Part shown: piece by piece, positions 9,490 through 17,885 of the stretch
Numbering within the stretch: position 1 is the first letter of the stretch
Layout of the letters: each line of letters opens with the position of its first letter
Assembly (NCBI GenBank): GCA_030538275.1
Contig: JAUNUH010000004.1
Coordinates: forward strand, 62,001 to 126,000
Direction of reading: 5' to 3'
Origin: Flavobacteriaceae bacterium
Lineage (GTDB): Bacteria; Bacteroidota; Bacteroidia; Flavobacteriales; Weeksellaceae
Length of the DNA: 64,000 nucleotides
Notes under the pieces: model-generated
Databases searched by the model: none
Told to the model about the DNA's origin: nothing
The model's input: the letters and a program-made list of their open reading frames with translations, nothing else
Position numbers and translations under genes: made by a program

Positions 9490-9912
9490 GGCTATAAATT
9501 AAATCATTTACCTTATTCAAAACCTCTATTTATGTAATTTCTGACTTGCTGCAAAAAAGCTAAAAACCATGTAGAAATACTTGGTTTTTTTTATGTAAAC
9601 TGTTTATAAACCAACTGAACAGTTTATTTATAAATCATTCATTTATTAATTTTTTTAATATTTATAAATCATTCGTAATCAAATGGATTAATATCTGCTT
9701 TATGAAATTTTTGTTTTGAATAGAAAAATAAGATAGGTGAACTGAGTAAAAAAGAATTAATCCTAAAAAAACACAGGTGTAAAAATATGGAATGCTTCAA
9801 AATTTCACAAAAAATAAACTTTTTGAATATTTGAATAAATTTATTTTCATTTTCATAAAAAAAGTGTAGCTTTAGGAATGCTTTATGCTGCAACTATTTA
9901 AAAAAAATTATT
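9490..9912 (+). other. 423-base non-coding stretch with weak hairpins and a short direct repeat
   Basis: No gene is supported here; the open frame on the minus strand (9669-9893) is low-complexity and AT-driven. AAAAACCA at 9562-9569 pairs with TGGTTTTT at 9582-9589 and runs into Ts, a plausible terminator for the Fe-S gene. AAACTGTT/AACAGTTT form a second dyad (9597-9625). The 15-mer ATTTATAAATCATTC occurs at 9626-9640 and again at 9660-9674. Confidence 0.4.
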
Positions 9913-10545
9913 ATGGAAGAGAAAGAATTAATTTTAATCAATGACAGAAATTGGGCTACAATTCGCCTAAACGGCTATAACGGAAACATTTCTGTTGGAG
10001 GTGGAGGCTCACAGGGAGATGTAAGTTTTCACAAAAGTGAGGGCCAGCAAACCATTCATATCGATGGTGGAAACGCCAATATTACTATGGGCGGCGAAGG
10101 CTCTCAAGGAGACATCACCATGTTGAATACAGATGGTCAACAGACCATTTGGCTGGATGGTGGAAATGGAAATATTACCTTGGGAGGTGGTACTTCTCAA
10201 GGAGATATTACCTTGTTGAATACAGATGGAAATCAAACCATGCACATCGATGGCGGAAATGCCAATATAACCATGGGAGGTGCTGGATCTCAAGGAGATA
10301 TCACTATGTTGAATGCCGATGGTAAACAAACCATTCATTTGGATGGCGGTAATGGGAATTTGACCATGGGAGGTGCTGGTTCACAAGGAGATATCACCTT
10401 GCTCGATCACAATGGCAAACAATGCGTGCATATAGACGGCGGAGATGGAAAAATCACATTGGGGGCAGATAAATCTATCGTAATCGATCCAGCAAACGGC
10501 GATATTTTAATTCATGGAAAATCCATAAAAAAACTGTTGGAATAA
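9913..10545 (+). CDS. Tandem 31-residue repeat protein, probable beta-solenoid
   Basis: A 210-residue protein without signal peptide or membrane segment. From about residue 15 it consists of six copies of a 31-residue unit of the form [QKN]-Q-T-[IM]-H-[IL]-D-G-G-N-[AG]-N-[IL]-T-[ML]-G-G-x-x-S-Q-G-D-I-T-[ML]-L-N-x-D-G; the last copy is degenerate. Copies two and four share NANITMGG while three and five share NGN, so the pattern also has a 62-residue period. The last 20 residues (DPANGDILIHGKSIKKLLE) form a distinct cap. Regular Gly/Asn turns every 31 residues suggest a right-handed beta-solenoid. I do not recognise the function; a surface, scaffold or tail-fibre-like role is speculation. The gene stands alone, with long gaps on both sides. 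Confidence 0.8.
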   Translation: MEEKELILINDRNWATIRLNGYNGNISVGGGGSQGDVSFHKSEGQQTIHIDGGNANITMGGEGSQGDITMLNTDGQQTIWLDGGNGNITLGGGTSQGDITLLNTDGNQTMHIDGGNANITMGGAGSQGDITMLNADGKQTIHLDGGNGNLTMGGAGSQGDITLLDHNGKQCVHIDGGDGKITLGADKSIVIDPANGDILIHGKSIKKLLE

Positions 10546-10627
10546 GCATCAAAAAGTAATTTTGAAAGTTGAATAGATTTTTTGTTAGAATTTTTACAAA
10601 AATTATTAATTTTCTATGGATAAAAAA

Positions 10628-10654
10628 ACCACCCGATTCAAGGAATCGGGTGGT
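10628..10654 (-). terminator. Strong rho-independent terminator reading on the minus strand
   Basis: ACCACCCGATT (10628-10638) and AATCGGGTGGT (10644-10654) form an 11-bp perfect stem with a 5-base loop. The uninterrupted T-tract follows only on the minus strand (GGT followed by seven Ts); on the plus strand the stem is followed by As. No known minus-strand gene lies upstream, which implies an unannotated short minus-strand transcript starting between about 10660 and 10840. Confidence 0.6.
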
Positions 10655-10844
10655 AAAAAATTACTTATGAAAAAACTTAATTATGAGTTATACCTTTTAG
10701 ATTACCAAAATCAAAAAAGGTTGCATGAAAGTTTTAGTTTTAACTTTTTCATCTCCAAATTGTTAAACTTTAGCAAAAATAAAGCTTCGTTCATTTAACA
10801 TTCACTTAATATCTCCACCTTATATTTAGAAATTTATTACAGAT

Positions 10845-11846
10845 TTGAAGATATTATATGGAATTCAGGGAACTGGAAATGGTCATGTGAGTCGCGCACG
10901 TGAAATTATTCCCGAACTCAAGCGTCACGCAGATGTTGATATTGTGTTAAGCGGTACGCATTCAGAAGTGAATGTAGGGCACGACATCAAATTTCGGTTT
11001 CATGGATTGGGATTTGTATTCGGCAAAAAAGGAAATGTGAGTATTCCCGAAACGATTCAAAACTTCAAAATCAGAAATTTCATTCAAGAAATTAGATCCT
11101 TGCCAGTAGATGAATATGATTTAATAATTCAAGATGTAGAACCCGTTACTGCTTGGGCTTGCCGTTTGCAGAAAATTCCTTGCGTTGAAATGAGTCACCA
11201 AATCTCACTAAGCTCGCCAAAAACACCTAAAATCAAAGGATTTCATTGGGGTAAATTTATCCTAAACCATTATACACCACATTCCTATAAAATGGGTTTT
11301 CATTTTCAAAAATATGACGACTTTATCCACACTCCAGTTATTCGTTCAGAAATCAGGAATTTGAAACCTGTATTTGGAGAAGAATATTTGGTCTATCTTC
11401 CTGCCTTTGGAGATATTGAAATTCAAAAATTTTTAAGTCCTTTTACTGAGGAAAGATTCAGAGTTTTTTCTAAACATAGCACACAATCCTATGATAACAA
11501 AAATATTAAATTCGAAAAGATTGATAATCACAAATTTATATCTGCATTGGCCAATTGTAAAGGATTGATTACAGGAGCAGGATTTGAAAGTCCAGCCGAA
11601 GCTATTTTTTTAAATAAAAAATTAATGTGTGTTCCAATGTCCAATCAATACGAGCAATTATGTAACGCCAAAGCATTGGAAGAACTTGGAATTCAGGTAG
11701 TTTGGTCAAGAAATAATATATCACAGGCTTTAACGCAATTTTTGGCATCTGATGAAAGGATACATTTAGAATTCCCAGATGAAACCGCCTTTTTAGTGGA
11801 TAATTTGGTCCAAAAATTTAGAAATAATCAATTGTTTACATTCTAG
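10845..11846 (+). CDS. Glycosyltransferase-like protein (MJ1255/UDP-glycosyltransferase type)
   Basis: A 333-residue cytosolic protein resembling the GT-B family often annotated 'glycosyltransferase family protein' (MJ1255-like). The N-terminus has a Gly-rich loop (YGIQGTGNGHVSRA) and the C-terminal half the nucleotide-sugar pocket pattern (LITGAGFESPAEAIFLNKKLMCVP, shown in part: GAGFESPAEA) followed by NQYEQLCNA. Start is the TTG at 10845, giving MKILYGIQGTGNGH, the usual N-terminus; no ATG is available close by. Upstream TATATTTA is one base off the -7 consensus. Donor and acceptor are not predictable. It is followed by rsmE 63 bases later. Confidence 0.8.
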   Translation: MKILYGIQGTGNGHVSRAREIIPELKRHADVDIVLSGTHSEVNVGHDIKFRFHGLGFVFGKKGNVSIPETIQNFKIRNFIQEIRSLPVDEYDLIIQDVEPVTAWACRLQKIPCVEMSHQISLSSPKTPKIKGFHWGKFILNHYTPHSYKMGFHFQKYDDFIHTPVIRSEIRNLKPVFGEEYLVYLPAFGDIEIQKFLSPFTEERFRVFSKHSTQSYDNKNIKFEKIDNHKFISALANCKGLITGAGFESPAEAIFLNKKLMCVPMSNQYEQLCNAKALEELGIQVVWSRNNISQALTQFLASDERIHLEFPDETAFLVDNLVQKFRNNQLFTF

Positions 11847-11909
11847 CATTCATAATTTATTCAAAAAATTAACAATTCTTCTTATATTCCTCCTTTAATT
11901 GAAAGTGAA

Positions 11910-12617
11910 ATGAAATTATTTTTGGCTCGAATTCAAGATAATACAGCATTAATTACCTCAGACGAGGCACATCATATGCATAGAGTATTGCGTCTGGATC
12001 AAGGAGATGAGGTTTTTGTAACCGATGGAAAAGGATTAATTTTTAAAGGCATTATTCAGTCTTTGGATTCAAAAGTTGCGGTAGTTTCATCATTAAATCA
12101 AATAGAGAATTTCCAAAAGAGAAATTACAAAATAGAAATTGCTGTAGCACCAACCAAGCAAATCGACCGAATCGAGTATTTGCTGGAAAAGGCTATTGAA
12201 ATAGGGCTAGACGGATTTTTTCCTATGATTACTTTTCATTCTGAAAGAAGAAAAATCAATCATGATCGACTAGAACGCATCGCGCTTTCGGCTATGAAAC
12301 AATCTCTCAAAGCAGATTTGACGCAGATACATCCACTGATGACATTTGAGGAAATAATTCATCAAAATCTTGATGCTAGCTGTCATCAATTTATTGCACA
12401 TTGTCATCCAGATATAGAGGTTTATCCTATAAAATCTGTAATCAATTCCAATCAATCATATCGATTTTTAATAGGTCCAGAAGGTGATTTTTCCAAAGAA
12501 GAAGTTCAGCAAGCCATCAAATTGGGTTACACGCCTGTTTCTCTAGGAAATCAAAGAATGCGTACAGAAACTGCCGCTTTGTCATGTGTCATGTTAACAC
12601 ATTTTTTGCATATATAA
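11910..12617 (+). CDS. rsmE: 16S rRNA (uracil-1498-N3) methyltransferase RsmE
   Basis: A 235-residue SPOUT methyltransferase that methylates N3 of U1498 in 16S rRNA with S-adenosylmethionine. The N-terminal PUA-like domain contains HHMHRVLRLDQGD. The C-terminal knotted domain shows the family hallmarks ALSAMKQSLKA, LIGPEGDFS (SAM-binding loop) and LGNQRMRTETAAL. Length and motif order are normal. It converges on the DUF493 gene with only 4 bases between the two stops. Confidence 0.95.
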   Translation: MKLFLARIQDNTALITSDEAHHMHRVLRLDQGDEVFVTDGKGLIFKGIIQSLDSKVAVVSSLNQIENFQKRNYKIEIAVAPTKQIDRIEYLLEKAIEIGLDGFFPMITFHSERRKINHDRLERIALSAMKQSLKADLTQIHPLMTFEEIIHQNLDASCHQFIAHCHPDIEVYPIKSVINSNQSYRFLIGPEGDFSKEEVQQAIKLGYTPVSLGNQRMRTETAALSCVMLTHFLHI

Positions 12618-12621
12618 ATGA

Positions 12622-12939
12622 TTATAACATAATTACGCCATCCACTTTGGCCACCTCACGGTAAAAATGGATAACTTGATCGGCATCAAACGCAAAAATA
12701 ACGACCGTAATGCTGGTATATTTACCTGTTTTGGATTCTTTCATTGAAAACTGGGGTCTGGCATTATCAAACACGCCTTGAATTTGAGCTATTTTTTTGT
12801 TTTCGGTCGGAACGATAAATTTATAGGTGTAATTTGTAGGAAAATTTTCCACTTTATTCAATTCATTTTTCAGACTGGCATAAAATTCCTCGGGCGTACG
12901 TTCGTTATTTTCTTCTTGACCGTTATGTTGATCTTGCAT
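12622..12939 (-). CDS. DUF493 (YbeD-like) small protein
   Basis: A protein of about 105 residues. The acidic Gln/Asn-rich N-terminus is followed by the compact alpha/beta DUF493 fold (from PTNYTYKFIVP), with GKYTSITVVIFAF and the closing VAKVDGVIML characteristic of YbeD-type proteins. YbeD has an ACT-like fold and a suggested regulatory role near lipoate biosynthesis genes in E. coli; no such genes are next to it here. The frame extends seven codons further to 12960, but MQDQHNGQEEN from 12939 is the more typical start. The start region faces the divergent recQ gene 90 bases away. Confidence 0.82.
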   Translation of the reverse strand: MQDQHNGQEENNERTPEEFYASLKNELNKVENFPTNYTYKFIVPTENKKIAQIQGVFDNARPQFSMKESKTGKYTSITVVIFAFDADQVIHFYREVAKVDGVIML

Positions 12940-13029
12940 TTTTATAAATTTATTACACATGGGAACGAAAATAATGCCAATTGTATTTTACTGTCTTTTT
13001 GTACAATTTAAAACGTATTTTTGTACCAA

Positions 13030-14901
13030 ATGTCAGTCGATCCAAAACAAATATTGAAAAAACACTGGGGTTATGATGAATTTTTACCACCGCAAGGAGA
13101 AATTATTCAAAGTATTTTAGACGGAAAAGACACTTTTGCACTTTTACCTACGAGTGGTGGAAAATCCATTACATTCCAAGTTCCTGCCATAGTTCTAGAC
13201 GGGGTTTGCCTTGTAATTTCACCTTTGATTGCGTTGATGAAAGATCAAATTAAAAACTTGAAAAAAATTGGGGTAAAAGCAGAAACCATTTCCTCCGAGC
13301 TCAGCATGCAAGACATTCAAATTATTCTAGACAATTGTCGATTTGGAGGGGTAAAATTACTATATATTTCGCCTGAAAGGTTGAATTCACAGGAATTTTT
13401 GAATCATTTAAATTCGATAAATATTTCTTTCATTGCAATTGACGAGGCGCATTGTATATCTGAATGGGGACATGATTTTCGTCCGGCATATTTAGAATTA
13501 AAAAAATTAAAAGAAATTTATCCCGAAAAACCCATTCTGGCACTCACCGCCACGGCTACTCCGTATATTCAAAACGAGATTATTCAGAATTTGCACATGC
13601 AAAATCCGGTAATTTTCAAAAGGTCTCTCCAAAGAAAAAATCTGGCCTATCGTGTTCAATACGCAGAAGATAAATTATCTGAACTCACCCAACTCTTGCA
13701 TCAATTACCGGGTTCTTCTATTGTATTTTGCCGTACCCGAAAAGAAACATATGAAGTAGCCATGTTCCTAAAAAAAATGGGATTTGATGCCGACTTTTAC
13801 CACGCAAGGCTATCGACAGAAGAAAAAAATAAAAAACAAAAACATTTTATTCAATCCAACCAACAAATTCTAGCCAGTACAAATGCATTTGGAATGGGAA
13901 TAGACAAACCAGATGTTCGCAACGTATTTCACCTTTCACCACCGGCCAGTATAGAATCCTATTTTCAAGAAGTGGGACGGGCAGGCAGAGACGGCAAATC
14001 TGCACGGGGAATAATGCTCTATAGCAGTCTTGACAAGAAAAATACATTTAAACAATTCAGATCTTTTTTACCCAATAAAAAAGAATTTTTAGAAATAATT
14101 CGGAAATTATATAATTACTTCACCATTGGTGAATTTGAAAAATTGGAAGGTCAAAAAGCTTTTTCTGAGCGGAAATTTCGCGAACAATACAAATTTTCTA
14201 AAGGAAAAGTAAAAGAAATTCTTCGATTTCTCGAACAGCAAAAAATCATCGAAATACACCATTCACAACATGATAGCTTGGTCAAAATTCTGATTGAAAA
14301 CCGAAATTTTCAAGATGAAAACTCCAATAAAGGAAAGGTTCTGAGCTTTCTTGCTCGAAATTATGGCGGAATTTTTAATGATGCTACTCCAATTGATGAA
14401 TTGTATATCTCTAGACATTTACAATTAAGCTCAAGTTTTGTAAAAGAAAAATTACACCAACTGCAGGATACCGAAACCATTTTTTATCGTGACGCAGCTA
14501 TTATCAAAATCTCCTTTTTGGCCGCAAGAGATGATAATTTTGCCAAAGTTTCACTTTATCCTAAATTTGAAAATCTGCAACGAATCAAGTGGCAACGGCT
14601 AAATGCCATGTACTTCTATGCAGAAGATGAAAACCAATGTAAAAGCAGAATGTTGCTGCGGTATTTTGGTGAAAAAAAGACACAGAATTGCGGTATTTGC
14701 AGTTATTGCAAGTCTCAACTTTTTCAAACAAAACCAAAAGAAAGTGATGTATTAAATTATTTATCTTCCGGTAATCGAGTGAGTGAAGAAATATTTTCCT
14801 ATTTTGCTGATTATGAACATGAAGGAGTAATTGATGTATTGCAAAATCTACTCGACGAAGAAAAAATTAAATTTAAATTACCTAATTTGTATTTTGTATG
14901 A
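13030..14901 (+). CDS. recQ: RecQ-family ATP-dependent DNA helicase
   Basis: A 623-residue 3'-5' superfamily 2 helicase acting in recombination and fork repair. Visible are the Walker A motif LPTSGGKS, motif Ia LVISPLIALMKDQ, the DEAH box IDEAHC followed by ISEWGHDFRP (the RecQ aromatic loop), LTATAT, FGMGIDKPDVRNV and EVGRAGRDG. The RQC-type zinc-binding cysteines (CKSRMLLRYFG...CGICSYC) follow at the C-terminus. An HRDC domain is not evident, which makes it a short RecQ form. ATG 13030 is preferred over the in-frame TTG 13021. The stop overlaps fmt by 4 bases (ATGA), so recQ and fmt share a transcript. Confidence 0.95.
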   Translation: MSVDPKQILKKHWGYDEFLPPQGEIIQSILDGKDTFALLPTSGGKSITFQVPAIVLDGVCLVISPLIALMKDQIKNLKKIGVKAETISSELSMQDIQIILDNCRFGGVKLLYISPERLNSQEFLNHLNSINISFIAIDEAHCISEWGHDFRPAYLELKKLKEIYPEKPILALTATATPYIQNEIIQNLHMQNPVIFKRSLQRKNLAYRVQYAEDKLSELTQLLHQLPGSSIVFCRTRKETYEVAMFLKKMGFDADFYHARLSTEEKNKKQKHFIQSNQQILASTNAFGMGIDKPDVRNVFHLSPPASIESYFQEVGRAGRDGKSARGIMLYSSLDKKNTFKQFRSFLPNKKEFLEIIRKLYNYFTIGEFEKLEGQKAFSERKFREQYKFSKGKVKEILRFLEQQKIIEIHHSQHDSLVKILIENRNFQDENSNKGKVLSFLARNYGGIFNDATPIDELYISRHLQLSSSFVKEKLHQLQDTETIFYRDAAIIKISFLAARDDNFAKVSLYPKFENLQRIKWQRLNAMYFYAEDENQCKSRMLLRYFGEKKTQNCGICSYCKSQLFQTKPKESDVLNYLSSGNRVSEEIFSYFADYEHEGVIDVLQNLLDEEKIKFKLPNLYFV

Positions 14902-15851
14902 AATCAAATTTAAGAGTTCTATTTATGGGTACGCCAGACTTTGCTGTACACATATTACGCAGTATTCACCAAGCTGGATACAACATTGTAGGTGTAGTTT
15001 CTGTACCAGACAAACCCGCTGGCAGAGGGCAAAAAATACTGGAATCCTCTGTTACCCAATTTGCCAAGGAAAATCAATTAAACTTGCTACAACCCTCTAA
15101 ATTAAAGTCGAAAAAATTTATATCCGAATTAAATGATTTACAAGTAGATGTTGCGGTGGTGGTAGCTTTCCGAATGTTACCAGAGGTCATTTGGCAAATT
15201 CCCAAATTAGCAACTTTTAATCTACACGCCTCACTATTACCACAATACCGAGGTGCAGCACCTATTAATTGGGCCATCATCAACGGGGAAAACGAAACTG
15301 GCGTTACTACATTTTTAATCGACAAATATATCGACACAGGACATATATTATTACAACAAAAAATAGATATTCTTCCCAATGAAACTGCGGGTGAATTACA
15401 TGATAAATTAATGTTTGCCGGAGCTGAATTAGTTTTGGAAACTCTACGTGGTATAGAAGAAGGAACCCTTTTACCCCAAAAGCAAAACAACAAATTTCCC
15501 CTGCAGGCAGCACCAAAAATATATAGAGATGATTGCAAAATAAATTGGAATCTACCCTTGGAACAAATTCATAACTTTATTCGAGGGCTCAGCCCCTACC
15601 CCGCAGCTTGGACAATTTTTTCACATCTTGAAGACAAAAAAATCTTGAAGATTTACAAGTCTTCTATTCAATACAGGGATCATATTTTGATGCCAAAACA
15701 ATTTATTATAGAGAATAATAGACTCGGAATCACACATCCCGAGGGTATTGTTTGGCTAGATGAGCTGCAACTCGAAGGAAAAAAACGATTAAAAGCGCGA
15801 GAATTTATAAATGGTATAAGTATTTCTGAAGAAACTCAAGTTGTTGATTGA
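14898..15851 (+). CDS. fmt: Methionyl-tRNA formyltransferase
   Basis: A 317-residue enzyme that formylates initiator Met-tRNA using 10-formyl-THF. The N-terminal catalytic domain shows VLFMGTPDFAV, the NLHASLLPQYRGAAPINW stretch with the catalytic Asn-His pair, and TGVTTFLID...DTGHIL with the catalytic Asp. The C-terminal OB-like domain that contacts the tRNA begins near KINWNLPLEQIHNFIRG. The length is typical. The start codon overlaps the recQ stop; the HU gene follows after a 159-base gap with its own promoter. Confidence 0.96.
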   Translation: MKSNLRVLFMGTPDFAVHILRSIHQAGYNIVGVVSVPDKPAGRGQKILESSVTQFAKENQLNLLQPSKLKSKKFISELNDLQVDVAVVVAFRMLPEVIWQIPKLATFNLHASLLPQYRGAAPINWAIINGENETGVTTFLIDKYIDTGHILLQQKIDILPNETAGELHDKLMFAGAELVLETLRGIEEGTLLPQKQNNKFPLQAAPKIYRDDCKINWNLPLEQIHNFIRGLSPYPAAWTIFSHLEDKKILKIYKSSIQYRDHILMPKQFIIENNRLGITHPEGIVWLDELQLEGKKRLKAREFINGISISEETQVVD

Positions 15852-15947
15852 CAATACAATTCAACCAATTAATGCGTGTTTTGGGAATTTTCAATGAATA
15901 TTTTGAAAAAAAATTCAATAAATTATTATAAAAAAAAGCCGCAAGCC

Positions 15948-15977
15948 TTGTTTATATGCGGATTAAGATTATATTTG
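15948..15977 (+). promoter_or_regulatory. Promoter of the HU gene (TTG-19-TATATTTG)
   Basis: TTG at 15948-15950 and TATATTTG at 15970-15977 lie exactly 19 bases apart, 33 bases before the HU ATG. It is a full consensus Bacteroidota vegetative promoter, as expected for an abundant nucleoid protein. The -33 box sits inside a small dyad (CCGCA...TGCGG, 15940-15961). Confidence 0.75.
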
Positions 15978-16010
15978 TTATATAATCAATAACTTAAAAT
16001 TTATAGTATT

Positions 16011-16307
16011 ATGAACAAATCAGATCTAATCGATGCTATGGCTGCAGATGCAGGCATCACAAAAGTTCAAGCAAAAGCGGCTTTAGATTCATTTACCAGC
16101 AACGTATCAAAATCATTAGCAGATGGTGGTAGAGTTTCATTAGTTGGCTTTGGGTCCTTTTCTACAGCAGAAAGAAAAGCACGTCAGGGAATCAATCCAC
16201 AAACCAAAAAACCCATTCCAATTGCGGCTAAAACCGTTGCGAAATTCAAAGCTGGCTCTGAATTATCAGATGCTGTAAACGCTACCAAGAAAAAGAAAAA
16301 GAAATAA
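16011..16307 (+). CDS. HU-family nucleoid DNA-binding protein
   Basis: A 98-residue HU/IHF protein: dimerisation helices (MNKSDLIDAMAADAGITK...), GFGSFSTAERKARQGINPQTKKPI as the beta-arm region that intercalates in the minor groove through its conserved Pro, and a C-terminal Lys run (KKKKKK) as extra DNA-binding tail. It bends and compacts DNA and assists recombination, possibly including integration of the nearby island. Monocistronic: consensus promoter upstream and a strong terminator at 16332-16358. Confidence 0.95.
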   Translation: MNKSDLIDAMAADAGITKVQAKAALDSFTSNVSKSLADGGRVSLVGFGSFSTAERKARQGINPQTKKPIPIAAKTVAKFKAGSELSDAVNATKKKKKK

Positions 16308-16331
16308 TCTAATCTTTTACTCTAATATCAG

Positions 16332-16358
16332 CCGAATCCTAACGATTCGGTTTTTTTT
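16332..16358 (+). terminator. Terminator of the HU gene
   Basis: CCGAATC (16332-16338) pairs with GATTCGG (16344-16350) across a 5-base loop, followed by eight Ts (16351-16358). It lies 25 bases after the HU stop on the same strand. Confidence 0.85.
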
Positions 16359-16502
16359 GCTCTATATAAGCCAAAATACTTATAATTTAATAATATAATT
16401 TAAAAATGTTATAAAGTTTAAATATAATTTAAATCACTTATATTTAGCTTTTATTAGCAATTTTACTTATATTTGTAGCAAAACATTTACCAAAATAGTA
16501 TT

Positions 16503-17099
16503 ATGATTGCTGTCATTACTGCCGATTTAATAGAATCAACGCAATTTCCTCATTGGAAAAAATCCTTAATATCCGATTTCAATGCATTCGGTAAAAAAAA
16601 TATAGACTGGAGTATTTACCGTGGAGACGGAATTCAGATTCGAATAGAAAATCCGGCAGAAGCACTCAGATATGCACTTTTGTTAAAATCTATTATTTTA
16701 CAGATTGACAAACTGAATGTACGAATTGCCATCGGTTTGGGCGACGAAAGCGAAAAGACGACAATGGTGACGCATAATGCGGGTTCTGCTTATGTGAGCT
16801 CAGGTCGATTACTTGAAAACATCCATCAAAATCTTGAAATCCAATCAAGTTTTGAAGATTTAAACTTGGGACTGAATGCAGGATTTGCCCTGTTGAACGC
16901 GCTTTGTGAAAACTGGAAACCCGCAGTTGCTCATATTTTTAAATTAAAACTTTGGCATCCAGAAATGAATCAGAAAGACATTGCTAATAAGCTCAAAATC
17001 ACACAGCCAGGTGTAAGCCAAGCGCTTGCTCGCGGAAATTGGCACGAAATAGAAAAATATTTGGTATATTTTCATTTTTTAATTCAACAAAGAGCATGA
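16503..17099 (+). CDS. SatD family protein
   Basis: A 198-residue protein with the SatD family N-terminus (MIAVITADLIESTQF) and a C-terminal helix-turn-helix-like region (QKDIANKLKITQPGVSQALARGNW). SatD was first reported in a Streptococcus acid-tolerance locus, but its molecular function is not established; the HTH points to DNA binding. A TATATTTG -7 box (16468-16475) lies 27 bases before the ATG, with a weak -33 partner. The TGA overlaps the ATG of the DUF3307 gene by 4 bases, the pairing commonly seen for these two families, so they probably act together. Confidence 0.85.
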   Translation: MIAVITADLIESTQFPHWKKSLISDFNAFGKKNIDWSIYRGDGIQIRIENPAEALRYALLLKSIILQIDKLNVRIAIGLGDESEKTTMVTHNAGSAYVSSGRLLENIHQNLEIQSSFEDLNLGLNAGFALLNALCENWKPAVAHIFKLKLWHPEMNQKDIANKLKITQPGVSQALARGNWHEIEKYLVYFHFLIQQRA

Positions 17100-17884
17100 C
17101 TTTTTTAATTCTATTGCTGGCAGCTCATCTTATTGGTGACTTTTTATTGCAGCCGAGTGCTTGGGTACGTTCCAAATTCGAAAAAGGAATCGCTTCCTCG
17201 GGTTTTTGGAAACATATCGGGGTTCATGCTATATTACTGATAATCATAGGATTCCTATACCCTGAATTTTATTTTGCTTTATTTTTTGTGATTCTAGGAC
17301 ATACTCTAATTGATGCGGGAAAAATTTATTTTTTACAAAATTCAACAAATGTTAAACGCCGAATTTGGGCATTTTTACTCGATCAATTGGCGCATGTTTT
17401 ATTGATTGTTCTGATTTCTTCACAAACAAGTCTATACTTTGATTTCACTTACTTTTTACAAGCTGATTTTTTGTTGATTTGCACAGGAATTCTGTTTATC
17501 ACGCTTCCGTCATCGGCGTTAATCAAAGTACTTCTTTCACCATATGCCCATGTAATTGAAATGGCCGAAAATGAAGATAAAAAAGACTCTTGGCGCGATT
17601 TAATTCTACAAAATGAAGGCCCTATCGAAGTTCAAAAATCACTAAAAAACGCGGGGCAGTACATTGGCATCATCGAGCGGATTTTGGTTTTTACCTTTAT
17701 TCTTATTGGCCAATGGTCGGCGGTTGGATTTTTGATTACGGCCAAATCCGTATTTCGTTTTGGCGATCTGAACCATGGTAAAAACCGACAATTTACCGAA
17801 TATGTTTTGATTGGCACTTTGTTGAGTTTTGGTATTGCCATAGGCTCGGCAATTCTAATTGAATTTATTTTGACACAAATGTAA
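17096..17884 (+). CDS. DUF3307 polytopic membrane protein
   Basis: A 262-residue membrane protein. The N-terminal DUF3307 domain begins with LLLAAHLIGDFLLQ, the family hallmark with a conserved His and Asp in the first helix. It continues with HTLIDAGKIYFLQ, another conserved His/Asp helix, then a hydrophobic C-terminal half ending LIGTLLSFGIAIGSAILI. Function is unknown; the polar residues buried in helices suggest a channel or enzyme in the membrane. An upstream in-frame ATG lies inside satD; I chose ATG 17096 because it gives the conserved N-terminus and a 4-base overlap with satD. Confidence 0.83.
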   Translation: MTFLILLLAAHLIGDFLLQPSAWVRSKFEKGIASSGFWKHIGVHAILLIIIGFLYPEFYFALFFVILGHTLIDAGKIYFLQNSTNVKRRIWAFLLDQLAHVLLIVLISSQTSLYFDFTYFLQADFLLICTGILFITLPSSALIKVLLSPYAHVIEMAENEDKKDSWRDLILQNEGPIEVQKSLKNAGQYIGIIERILVFTFILIGQWSAVGFLITAKSVFRFGDLNHGKNRQFTEYVLIGTLLSFGIAIGSAILIEFILTQM

Positions 17885-17885
17885 A

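Noticed and set aside
9669-9893. Minus-strand open frame in the gap after the Fe-S gene
   Set aside because: Phe/Lys/Ile low-complexity product typical of AT-rich non-coding DNA; no start context or neighbour link.
9913-10545. Tandem 93-base DNA repeats as a CRISPR array or non-coding minisatellite
   Set aside because: Units are contiguous without unique spacers and keep one open frame with protein-level conservation.
10628-10654. Hairpin as terminator of the 31-residue repeat gene
   Set aside because: On the plus strand the stem is followed by As, not Ts; the T-tract exists only on the minus strand.
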